Origin: Isoetes taiwanensis
Taxonomy: Eukaryota > Streptophyta > Lycopodiopsida > Isoetales > Isoetaceae
Direction: 5' to 3'
Assembly: GCA_021234155.1 (NCBI GenBank)
Contig: JAJEKV010000027.1
Span: forward strand, 13,793,714 to 13,857,713
DNA: 64,000 bases
A program made the position numbers and the translations under genes. Shown piece by piece: positions 46,201 through 56,849 of the stretch; the first letter of the stretch is position 1, and the number at the start of each line of letters is the position of its first letter. A model generated the notes under the pieces. It did not search any database and was not told where the DNA came from. It saw nothing but the letters and a program-made list of their open reading frames with translations.

Positions 46201-49200
46201 ATGGAAGTGAGCTACTTTGGCTTCTTGAGTTCGTGTGGTCTTCGCCACGGAACTTGGTCCCTGTGGCAATGTCGACGCTTCGAGTCCATTGGCGAGCCGA
46301 TCGCGATTCGGAGAGGGGAGGTCGCCCGTCCCGGCCCCTGTGGCCCTTGGGGATAGGAAATTTGGGGCAAGCGACCGGAGGGATTTTAGGGTCCGCTCAC
46401 GGCTCAACACCCCAACCCCACTTCAAGACACGGAGCAAGGTCCCTACCGACCGACAAGGAGAGGGCCTCCAAACGAACCCCGTGGGTTGCCGGGCTCTAG
46501 AAGGGTTTATGCTTTGGGGCCGAGTCCCTGTCTGTTGCACTTGGGACTTGGCCGAGAAGCGGCAAATGAGAATACGGAGCAAGGGGAACCGACGGAGCGG
46601 AGTTTGGGCCCAATCCCTCCTCCCGATGTGGCAAGTAGAAGTCGGGGGCGCTTTGCAAAGGCAAGACATTCAGAAATGCATAATTAATGCATTGCATCGA
46701 AAAATAAATTCGATTTTTGCCACACCGGATCCCTAATTCATCTCCCCAAAGACACCCCCAATTTTCGAATTTTCTGGAGAAGGTCTAGGTCAAAGGGTTA
46801 GTATTAGAACGGTCGGGCAGCCCAAGGTGGCAACCGAGCCGCACCCCTTCCCCAAGTCAAACGAGGCCAGACCTTGGCAGGGATCCCTCACAAGAGGGGA
46901 GAGTCCGACCCCGTGAGGCGGGATCCAAAAAGTTCCCGAGGCAGCCCCTTCCCGCGCAACGCCTCCCGGTCAGACGCTTAATGACCACCCTCCTGAGTCT
47001 TGCCTCTATCCGACCGCTGATCCTCCGCTCAGGCCCCTCTTCGGGAAGGCCCAAAGATTCCGTGATCGGGTCCGAGAACTTGTCAAACCGCTGGGCGCCC
47101 CGATGTCGGCCTTGTAAAACCGTGACTGCTTTGTCGCTCGCACCGGGAGGCTCCGAATGGCAAATCGACCGCGCCAAATCGTCCGAATGGCTAAACTACC
47201 CTAGGGAGCAAGTTACAAGGTCGGTTTTGCAAAAGAAAGAAACACTCATGCCCTCCACGACAAGATCCCGCATCCACATCCTAGGCCAATTGACTACGAG
47301 TGTGATGGAAGTGAGCTACTTTGGCGCTTGAGTTCGGTGGCCTTCCCGCCACGGAACTTGGTCCCTGTGGCAATGTCGACGCTCGAGTCCATTGGCGAGC
47401 CGACATCGCGATTCCTAGAGGGAGGTCGCCTGGCCCCGCCCCCTGTGGCCTTGGGGAGAGGGGAAATTTGGGGCAAGCGGCTTCGGAGGGATTTTAGGGT
47501 CCGCTCACCGCTCAACACCCCAACTCCACTTCAAGACACGGAGCAAGGTCCCTACTCCGACAAGGAGAGGGCCTCCAAACGTAAACCCCGTGGGTTGCCG
47601 TGCTCTAGAATGATTTATGCTTTTGGGGCCGAGTCCCGGTCCTGCTGCACTTGGGACCTGCCGAGAAGCAAAGCAGCCAAGAATACGGAGCAAGGGAACT
47701 GACGGAGCGGGAGTTTGGGCCCTGTCCTCCTCCGGATGTGGCAAGTAGAAGTCGGGGGCTTTTGCAGCTGGCAAGACATTCAGAATTCGCAATTAATGCA
47801 TTGTACGAAAATAAATTCCGATTTTTGCCACCGGATCCCTAATTCATCTCCAAAGACACGCCCCAATTTTCGAATTTTCTGAGAAGGTCTAGGTCAAAGG
47901 GTTAGCATTAGAACGGCTCGGGCAGCCCGCTGGGGCAACCGAAGCCGCCCTTTCCCCAAGTCAAACGAGGCCGACCTTGCGTGGATCCCTCACAAGAGGG
48001 GAGAGTCCCACCCCGTGAGGCGGATCCAAAAGTTCCCGAGGCAGCCCTTCCGGGCAGCCCGGGCCGGCCGCACGCTAATGACCACCACCTCCCGGAGCCC
48101 GTTCCCTATCCGACCGCTGATCCTCCGCTCAGGGCCCCTCTTCGAAGGCCCAAAAGATTCCAGATCGGGTCCCGAGAACTTGTCAAACCGGGCGCCCCGA
48201 TGTCTACCTTGTAGAAACCGCGACTGTTTTGTCGTTTCGCACCGGAGGTTCGGAATGGCAAATCGACCCTGCCAAATCGTCCTAATGGCGAAACTACCCT
48301 AGGGAGCAAGTTACAAGGTCGGTTTTGCGAAAAAAAAACACTCCACGCCTCCACGACAAGATCCCGCATCCACATCCTAGGCCAATTGACTACGAAAGTG
48401 TGATGGAAGTGAGCTACTTTGGCTTCTTGGAGTTCGGGTGGTCTTCCTCGCCACGGAACTTGGTCCCTGTGGCAATGTCGACGCTCGAGTCCATTGACGA
48501 GAGCCGATCGCGATTCCTGAGAGGGGAGGTCGCCTGGCCCGGCCCCTGTGGCCTTGGGGAGAGGAAATTTGGGGCAAGCAACCGGAGGGATTTTAGGGTC
48601 CGCCTCGCTCAACACCCCAGCTCCACTTCAAGACACCTCCCAAGGTCCCTACTGACCGACAAGGAGAGGGCCTCCAAACGTAAACCCCCGGTGGGTTGCC
48701 GTGCTCTAGAAGGGTTTATGCGCTTTGGGGCCGAAGTCCCCGTCTCATTGCACTTGGGACCCGCCGAGAAGCAAAGAAAGCGATAATGGAGCAAGGGGAA
48801 CCGGACGAGCGGAGTTTGGGTCCGTCCTCCTCCCGATGTGGCAAGTAGAAGTCGGGGGGCTTTGCGTGGCAGACATTCGAAATTCGTAATTAATGCATTG
48901 CACGAAAATAAATTCTGATTTTTGCCAACAGTTTTCCTAATTCATCTCCAAAGACACGGCCCAATTTTGGAATTTTCTGGAGAAGGTCTAGGTCAAAGGG
49001 TTAGCATTAGAACGGTCGGGGCAGCCCGTTGCGGGGCAACCGAAGTGGCACCCTTCCCCAAGTCAAACGAGGCCAGGACCTTGCAGGATCCCTCACAAGA
49101 GGGGAGAGTCCGGACCCCGTGAGGCGGGATCCAAAAAGTTCCCGAGGCAGCCCTTCTCGGCTCCCCCCGGCACGCTAATGACCACCCTCCCGAGCCCTGC

Positions 49201-52200
49201 CTCCCCTATCCGACCGCTGGATCCTCCGCTCAGGGCCCCTCTTCGAAGGTCCAAAAGATTCCAGATCGGTCCGAGAACTTGTCAAACCGCGGCCCCGATG
49301 TCGGCCTTGTAGAAACCGCACTGCTTTTGTCGTCGCACCGGGGAGGCTCCTAATGGCAAATCGACCCGCCAAATCGTCCGAAATGGCTAAATTACCCTAG
49401 GGAGCAAATTACAAGGTCGATTTTGTAAAAGAAAGAAACACTCACGCCCTCCACGACAAGATCCCGCATCCACATCCTAGGCCAATTGACTACGAGTGTG
49501 ATGGAAGTGAGCTACTTTGGCGCTTGGAGTTCGGGTAGTCTTCCGCCACGGAACTTGGTCCCCTGTGGCAATGTCGACGCTCGAGTCCATTGGCGAGCCG
49601 ATCGCCGATTCCGAGAGGGAGGTCACCCGTCCCGGCCCCGTGGCCTTGGGGAGAGGAAATTTGGGGCAAGCAGCCCGAGGGATTTTAGGGTCCATGGCCA
49701 AGGCCCACACCCCAACTCCACTTCAAGACACCCGGCAAGGTCCCTACCGAATCGACAAGGAGAGGGCCTCAAACGAAACCCCGTGGGTTGCCGTGCTCTA
49801 GAAGGGTTTGCGCTTTGGGGGCGAAGTCCCGGCCCTGTTGCACTTGGCACTGGCCGGAAGCGGCGGCCGAGAATACTTCTGAGCAAGGGGAACTCCACGG
49901 AGGCGGAGTTTGGGCCCCGCCCTCCTCCGGATGTGGCAAGTAGAAGTCGGGGGCGCTTTTTGGTGGGCAAGACATTCGTAAATTCGCAATTAATGCATTG
50001 TAATTAAAATAAATTCGATTTTTGCCACCGGATCCCTAATTCATCTCCAAAGACGCAGCGCCCCAATTTTCGGAATTTTCTGGAGAAGGTCTAGGTCAAA
50101 GGGTTAGCATTAGAATCGGTCGGGGCAGCCCGCTGCTTGGCAACCGAGCCGCACCCTTCCCCAAGTCAAACGAGGCCGGGACCTTGCAGGATCCCTCACA
50201 AGAGGGGAGAGTCCCACCCCGTGAGGCGATCCAAAAGTTCCCGAGGCAGCTCCCTTCCTCGCCCGCCCCCGGGTCGCACGCTAATGACCACCCTCCCGAG
50301 CCCGGTTCCCCTATCCCACCGCTGATCCTCCGCTCAGGGGCCCCTCTTCGAAGGCCCAAAAGATTCCAGATCGGGTCCGAGAACTTGTCAAACCGCTGGG
50401 CCCCCGATGTCGCCTTTGTAGAAACCGCGACTGCTTTGTCGCTCGGGCACCGGGAGGCTCCTAATGGCAAATCGACCGCCAAATCGTCCTAATGGCTAAA
50501 CTACCCTAGGAGCAAGTTACAAGGTCGGTTTTGCTCCAAAAAGAAACACTCACGCCCTCCACGACAAGATCCCGCATCCACATCCTAGGCCAATTGACTA
50601 CGAGTGTGATGGAAGTGAGCTACTTTGGCGCTTTTGAGTTCGGGTGGCCTTCCTCGCCACTTTAACTTGGTCCCTGTGGCAATGTCGACGCTCGAGTCCA
50701 TTGACAGCCGATCGCGATTCCTGAGAGGGGAGGTCGCCTCCGCCCGGCCCCCGGGGCCTTGGGGAGAGGAAATTTGGGGCAAGCAATGAGGGATTTTAGG
50801 GTGTCACGGCCTCACGCTCAACACCCCAGCTCCACTTCAAGACACGGCGCAAGGTCCCTACGACCGACAAGGAGAGGGCCTCCGGCGGCGTAAACCCCGG
50901 TGGGTTGCCGTGCTCTAGAAGGGTTTATGCTTTGGGGGCCGAGTCCCCGGTCTGTTGCACTTGGGACCCGGCCGAGAAGCGCCAAATGAGAATACGGAGC
51001 AAGGGGAACCGACGGGAGCGGAGTTTGGGTCTGTCCCTCCTCCCGATGTGGCAAGTAGAAGTCGGGGGCGCTTTTGCAAAGGGCAAGACATTCAGAATTG
51101 TAATTAATGCATTGCACGAAAATAAATTCTGATTTTTTGCCAACAGCCTTTCCTAATTCATCTCCAAAGACACGCCCAATTTTCGAATTTTCTGGAGAAG
51201 GTCTAGGTCAAAGGGTTAGCATTAGAACGGTCGGGGCAGCCCGCTGTAGGCAACCGAGCCGCACCCTTCCCAAGTCAAACGAGGCCAGGACCTTGCAGGG
51301 ATCCCTCACAAGAGGGGAGAGTCCCACCCCCGTGAGGCGGATCCAAAAAGTTCCCGAGGCAGCTCTTCCCCGGGCAAATCCCCGGCTGCACGCTAATGAC
51401 CACCCTCCCGAGCCCGGTTCCCCTATCCGGCCCGCTGATCCTCCGCTCGGGGGCCCTCTTCGAAGGTCCAAAAGATTCCAGATCGGTCCGGGAGAACTTG
51501 TCAAACCATGGGCGCCCCGATGTCGGGCCTTTGTAGAAACCGCCTTTGACTGCTTTTGTCGCTCGCACCGGGAGGCTCTAATGGCAAATCGACCGCCAAA
51601 TCGTCCGAAAATGGCGAAATTACCCTAGGGAGCAAATTACAAGGTCGATTTTGCAAAAGAAAGAAACACTCCACGCCCTCCACGACAAGATCCCGCATCC
51701 ACATCCTAGGCCAATTGACTACGAGTGTGATGGAAGTGAGCTACTTTGGCGCTTCTTGGAGTTCGGGTGGTCTTCTCCCACGGAACTTGGTCCCCGTGGC
51801 AATGTCGACGTTTCCGAGTCCATTGGCGAGAGCCAGATCGCTGATTCGGAGAGGGAGGTCGCCCGTCCCGGTCCCCGGGCCTTGGGGAGAGGAAATTTGG
51901 GGCAAGCAGCGGGAGGGATTTTAGGGTCCGCTGGGCGCCCACACCCCAACTCCACTTCAAGACACGGCAAGGTCCCGGCCGACCGACAAGGAGAGGGGCC
52001 TCCAAACGAAACCCCGTGGGTTGCCGTGCCTCTAGAAGGGTTTGCGCTTTGGGGGCCGAAGTCCCGGTCCGCTGCACTTGGGACTGCCGGCGAAGCAAAA
52101 GCAACGGAGAATACTGAGCAAGGGGAACCGACGGAGCGGAGTTTGGGCCTGTCCTCCTCCGTGATGTGGCAAGTAGAAGTCGGGGCTTTTGCAAAGTGGC

Positions 52201-53702
52201 AAGACATTCGTGAAATTCGCAATTAATGCATTGTACGAAAATAAATTCCGATTTTTGCCACCGGATCCCTAATTCATCTCCAAAGACGCCCCAATTTTTT
52301 CGAATTTTCGGAGAAGGTCTAGGTCAAAGGGTTAGCATTAGAACGGTCGGGCAGCCCGCTGCGGGGCAACCGAGCCGCACCCTTCCCCAAGTCAAACGAG
52401 GCCAGGACCTTGCGGGGATCCCTCACAAGAGGGGAGAGTCCGACCCCGTGAGGCGGGATCCAAAAGTTCCCGAGGCAGCCCCTTCTCGGCAAATGCCCCC
52501 CGGCTGGCTGCGCTAATGACCACCCTCCCGGAGCCCGGTTCCCCTATCCGGACGTTGGATCCTCCGCTCGGGGTCCCCTCTTCGAAGGCCCAAAAGATTC
52601 CAGATCGGTCCGAGAACTTGTCAAACCGCTGGGCGCCCCGATGTCTACCTTGTAGAAACCGCGACTTTTTTTGTCGTTCGCACCGGGAGGCTCCTAATGG
52701 CAAATCGACCACGCCAAATCGTCCTAATGGCGAAATTACCCTAGGGAGCAAGTTACAAGGTCGGTTTTGCGAAAGAAAGAAACACTCACGCCCTCCACGA
52801 CAAGATCCCCGATCCACATCCTAGGCCAATTGACTACGAGTGTGATGGAAGTGAGCTACTTTGGCGCTTCTTGGAGTTCGGGTGGTCTTCTGCCCACGAA
52901 CTTGGTCCCCTGTGGCAATGTCGACGCTTCGAGTCCATTGGCAGAGCCAGATCGCGATTCCCAGAGAGGGAGGTCGCCCGTCCCGGCCCCGGGCCTTGGG
53001 GAGAGGAAATTCGGGCAAGCAGCCTGTGGGGATTTTAGGGTCCGTAGTTTCAAGGCCAACACCCCAACTCCACTTCAAGACACCTGCAAGAAGGTCCCGG
53101 CCGAACTCGACAAGGAGAGGGCCTCCGAAACGTAAACCCTGTGGGTTGCCAGGTTCTAGAAGGGTTTGTGTTTTGGGGGCCGAGACTTGGTCCGTTGCAC
53201 TTGGGACCTGGCCGAGAAGTAGCAGCCGAGAATACGGAGCAAGGGGAACTGACGGAGTGGAGTTTGGGCCTGTCCTCCTCCCGATGTGGCAAGTAGAAGT
53301 CGGGGGGCGCTTTTGCAGTGGCAAGGCATTCGTAAATTCGCAATTAATGCATTGCACGAAAATAAATTCTGATTTTTTGCCAGCTGTTTTCCTAATTCAT
53401 CTCCAGCACACGGCCCAATTTTCGGAATTTTCGGAGAAGGTCTAGGTCAAAGGGTTAGCATTAGAATCGGGGGGGCAGCCCGTTGCGGCAACCGAGCCGC
53501 ACCCTTCCCCAAGTCAAACGAGGCCGGGACCTTGCGGGGATCCCTCACAAGAGGGGAGAGTCCCACCCCCGGGGAGGCGGGATCCAAAAAAGTTCCCGAG
53601 GCAGCCCTTCCTGGCAGCGCTCCCCCCGGGGCTGCACGCTAATGACCACCCTCCCGGAGCCCGGTTCCCCTATCCGACCGTTGGATCCTCTGTTCAGGAG
53701 CC
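43231..53702. repeat. 1.1-kb tandem array, right part (copies 3-12)
   Basis: Anchor positions 43,459; 44,590; 45,689; 46,784; 47,888; 48,987; 50,090; 51,202; 52,318; 53,441, so the period is 1,095-1,131 bp. Copies fall into two types at the text after TTTTTGCC: a TTTTCCT form (copies 1, 4, 8, 10, 12) and a GGATCCCT form (2, 3, 5, 6, 7, 9, 11). Differences are mostly 1-4 base indels. The array ends at about 53,702, within a unit, in GTTGGATCCTCTGTTCAGG. Long frames in the array have no recognisable domain. Confidence 0.9.
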
Positions 53703-54034
53703 ATTCTACCAGTCGTTCCCCGCATGGAACGCCAGATGTTAGTGCAATCAGAAGCTCCTTTTCACTCATCTTTGCCAGGATGGTGAAGGGAGGGTTCTCA
53801 GCGGGAGAAGCAGGGGGGTTGCTGGAGTTGTCTTCCCTTGGAGGAGGAGGATTACCGCTAGAAGGAACATATCGCCTTGAAGGTGGTCTTCAACCGCTTG
53901 GGACCATTATAGCAAGATAGGGAAGAACACTCAAAAGATAAGAATAACAGCAGCTACTGATGGATCCACTTATAACGTGGATGTAGGGTTAGGGTTAGGG
54001 TTAGGGTTTTTATTTGGCAAAAAAAAAATAATTT
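53703..54034 (-). other. right flank of the array; possible N-terminal coding piece
   Basis: On the minus strand a frame reads Pro/Ser-rich text, then AKMSEKELLIALTSGVPCGE and RLVEWLLN, and then runs on into the array. It may be the start of a gene interrupted by the array, but no family is recognised. Confidence 0.3.
53984..54010 (+). repeat. four TAGGGT units
   Basis: TAGGGT x4 followed by TTT, directly inside the right subterminal region. It is telomere-like in form, but short. Confidence 0.8.
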
Positions 54035-54652
54035 CCTATGTGTGACGTCGTTTAACGACGCCGTCGGGTCGACGCGTCCCGCACGCGAAAGCCGGCCAAC
54101 ACACCCGGCACCATGCCAATGCGGTGCACGTGACACGTCGGCGTTATTAGTAACGTCGTTCAACGACATTTTGGTGGCGTCTTGACACACAAGCGAGCCA
54201 GCTTTGCACCAAAGACCATGCCACGGGAGGCCAACATGAAACGTCGGCTTTGTCCGGCGTCGTTCAACGACGGCACGCTTAGCGCATCTTGACACGCAGT
54301 CGCGGCAGCAGCAAATGCCCATTTCCACGCAGACGGGACGCGGCGACGTCATCTCCGTGAGAGACGCCGTTGAACGACGCCGAAGCCGCGTGTTTTTGAA
54401 CGCAGCTCGCCAGCCTTTGGCGGTAGCACCATGCCACGCAGGCCAATCCGACACGTCAGTCTTGATAAGTGTCGTTGAACGACGTCGAAACGACGTTGTC
54501 GTCGTTGAACGACGATCTCGTCGATGTTCGACGACAGCCCGTCGTTCTTCGACGTCGCGACGTCGTTGAACGACGATCTCGTCGATGTTCGACGACAGCC
54601 CGTCGTTCTTCGACGTCGCGACGTCGTTGAAGGACGACTATCCCTTGTAGTG
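54035..54652. repeat. right subterminal repeats of the CACTA element
   Basis: CGTCGTTNAACGACG-type words in both directions throughout. A 65-bp segment is directly duplicated next to the end (about 54,498-54,560 and 54,563-54,628). Mirrors the left end at 22,214-22,765. Confidence 0.85.
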
Positions 54653-54849
54653 AGGCAATCTTAGGAGGAGGATGAAAATTTTAAAATTGCTTTTCTTTGT
54701 CTTGAATTTTCATATTTAATGATCCACTCTTACCATTGTCTCTGTTTGGAAAATCTATTTAACTGTAGGAGCATTGTTCTACATTTTTTTTTTTTTTTTG
54801 CCTCTAGAATAATTTCATTCAAAGCTAAGTTCAATTTTTCTATAGCTGA
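54653..54849. other. right flank of the CACTA element, no gene seen
   Basis: Starts with the second AGG copy. AT-rich, with a T run at 54,785-54,800. Confidence 0.4.
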
Positions 54850-55320
54850 AGAGGGTTGAATACTGGAGAAAATGATCAACATGACTCGTGCTCAAAAGAA
54901 TAATTGGGATGCTTTCAATTTTGGACTCTAACTTTATTCACATCCCCTCTTCTACCTTCATATACACTTGGTCTAATAAGCAAAAGACTAATGCAAGAGT
55001 GTTCTGTGCCCTTGATAGATTTTATATCTCTAATTCCTCTTCTGCTATTTGGGATAATAGCTATGTCACTAGTGATGAAGGCACGTCTATCTGATCACCA
55101 GCCTCAATTTCTTCATATCAAACAGATCACTCGGATCCATAGATCAGGGAACATTCCTTACAAATTTAATACTTCCTCGCTTTCTAATGATAGACTTTAT
55201 TCTCAATTTAGAAGCTTTTACAATGATCTTCATATTAATAATGGTTTGTCTGATAGGCCTGTTTCTATGAAAGACTTCTATTCCAGGATAAAAAAAGATT
55301 AAAGATTGGATTAAGAATTG
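54850..55320 (+). pseudogene. LINE endonuclease fragment
   Basis: Contains IYTWSNKQKTNARVFCALDR, then FYIS and (after a shift near 55,090) LSDHQPQFLHIK and GNIPYKFNTSSL. These match in order the second half of the endonuclease at 20,464-19,679 (YSWSNKRKG, LLDRYYICN, SDHFPQ, IPFKMNTE). It has the opposite orientation to that LINE and is a separate relic. No RT follows. Confidence 0.75.
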
Positions 55321-55603
55321 GTCAAAATCCAAACATGTCTTGCATATTCTTAGTGTAGTTTTCTTGTTTTTGCGTAGGTTCATGATAGATAGCAAGAAAT
55401 ACATAGCAAATAAACATGATCAAGCCAGGCCTTTGACACATTTTTTTCAGCAACAGAAAACTTCACATGAACAAAGCATAGCGTGAATCAGATTCTAAAC
55501 ATCTAATGAAATCATTATCTCGTTCTATTTTTTTTTTGTGTTTATTTTCTTGCTTCTACGACATGAGTGACTTATCATATGACAATCCTTGGTTTGATGC
55601 AAG

Positions 55604-55734
55604 AGAATGGTGGAATGAGGAGCTACAACAGGTTGAAGCAGATGCTATTAGAAGTGGAGGTCTACCAGTTTTGTCCAATGTATATGTGGTCAATGGTCTT
55701 CCAGGACCACTTTATGCAAATTGTTCCTCTCTTG
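55604..55734 (+). pseudogene. isolated laccase (multicopper oxidase) exon
   Basis: EWWNEELQQVEADAIRSGG, then PVLSNVYVVNGLPGPLYANC and SSLG, matches the start of the second cupredoxin domain of plant laccases (GEWW ... NGLPGPLYNCS). Laccases oxidise monolignols and other phenols in the cell wall. It is bounded by a CAAG acceptor before GAATGG and a GTAAGA donor. No copper-binding HWHG or HCH exon was found in the neighbourhood. It is an orphan exon, from a gene broken by insertions or from a fragment carried here. Confidence 0.65.
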
Positions 55735-56359
55735 GTAAGAAAGCAACACATTGTTGCATGAAGTTTGGCATTTTATAATATAGAGCTTTTATGACTTCAA
55801 TTTGGCTTTGCCTAACAGAGATAGAGACTGTGAATGTGAAGAAAGAAAATAAAACACAGAAAGAGAAAAAGAAGTATATGCTTTCCATAAGGTTTCGGAT
55901 ATGTCCTCTGGTTTTTAACTTGATACCTTGTGGCTATATAATGAATGCCCCATGCACTGTGCCACGAAGCCAACTTGCATAAAGCAGTTCCATCCAATTA
56001 TACACATTGCTTTTGTAGAATTCTATATCTTTGAAGCAAATTCAATTGTCAATACTTATACCTAAATGGAAGTAACAAAATCTGCGAAGAATTACTATTA
56101 ACCAGATTGGTAACCTTGATTATAACTCGGTCGCTCTCTTGGCATAAATGATTGGCCCTAGATATTGACCATTTATTACAATGGAAATTTGGTGTACCAA
56201 GCAGCTGAGATGTTGGCATAATCAATCTGGCACTGTAGAAGACAATTATAAGTTGATTGAAACTCAGATGGATATAAAATTTTCATTTTCTTATATAAAC
56301 TTAAAGGAGTTTAAAATCATAGTATCTGGTTTTGGCCTGAACTCTATAGTAAAGAAAGT
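55735..56359. other. no gene seen; AT-rich
   Basis: Searched for further laccase exons on the plus strand without success. Short frames only. Confidence 0.4.
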
Positions 56360-56788
56360 TGGTAAGCAAAAATATCCCAACCCGGGAGGATGGGGGCTTG
56401 GCCATTCTGGATTTGGCACTGCATAGTAAGGTGTTGGTCTCCAAGTTTGTTTGGAGCATCCTGCAGGATGGAGCATCTTCTCCTGGTGCGGCGCTGTTGT
56501 TGCAGTCTTTTCGCCATTGTGTGGCATTTGGGAAGCCGTCTGTGCATGTGGAGTTGGGCACTGTTGTATGGTCTCCGGCCTTTCTCACATGCATCCCCTT
56601 TTCTCACGGGGGTGCTGTGGGCTTGGGATAATGTGTGTGTGCTCTTCCAGCTAGATTATGCCTCAGTTTATCACCACTCTTCTCCTTTCTTGTGGGTTCC
56701 TCTACCCCCTGCGCACTTGCCCTTGGCTGCCACCGTGCATGCTCGGACGCAGGCCCGTTGGAGGCGAGCTGCTGTGCTCACCTTGGAG
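56360..56788 (+). pseudogene. LINE ORF2 post-RT region, left half (split by hAT)
   Basis: NIPTREDGGLAILDLALHSK and VLVSKFVWSILQDG match the segment between RT and zinc finger in plant LINE ORF2 proteins. Further on, frames shift, and TQARWRRAAVLTLE ends exactly at the hAT insertion. Confidence 0.75.
56781..56788. repeat. 8-bp target duplication, left copy
   Basis: CCTTGGAG; same sequence at 62,143-62,150. Confidence 0.9.
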
Positions 56789-56849
56789 CAGGGTTTCCCT
56801 TAAGGGAAAATTGGAAGTTGGTAAATTTCGTACACTTGGCGAATTTCAC

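Larger units (their letters stand above)
22214..54652. mobile_element. giant CACTA (En/Spm-like) transposon, 32.4 kb
   Basis: Left end CACTACAAAATTAAAG; the right end read inward is CACTACAAGGGATAGTC, so eight terminal bases match. AGG lies at 22,211-22,213 and again at 54,653-54,655, the 3-bp duplication typical of the superfamily. Both ends carry hundreds of bases of CGACG-rich short inverted repeats, as expected for subterminal binding sites of the TNPA-type protein. Contents from left: decayed TNPA-like gene, kinase-like pseudogene, small repeats, a 1.1-kb tandem array with an LTR retrotransposon inside it, and the right end. No TNPD-type catalytic transposase was found, so it would need help from another copy. 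The usual size of such elements is well below 20 kb. Confidence 0.85.

Noticed and set aside
30827-53445. Many frames of 60-190 codons in both strands of the 1.1-kb array
   Set aside because: They shift frame from copy to copy, overlap on both strands, and show no known domain or conserved reading; GC-rich repeats keep frames open by chance.
43231-53702. CRISPR array or rDNA spacer
   Set aside because: Units are 1.1 kb and nearly identical along their length, with no short repeat/spacer pattern and no rRNA sequence.
53984-54010. A telomere or chromosome end
   Set aside because: Only four units, with ordinary transposon sequence on both sides.
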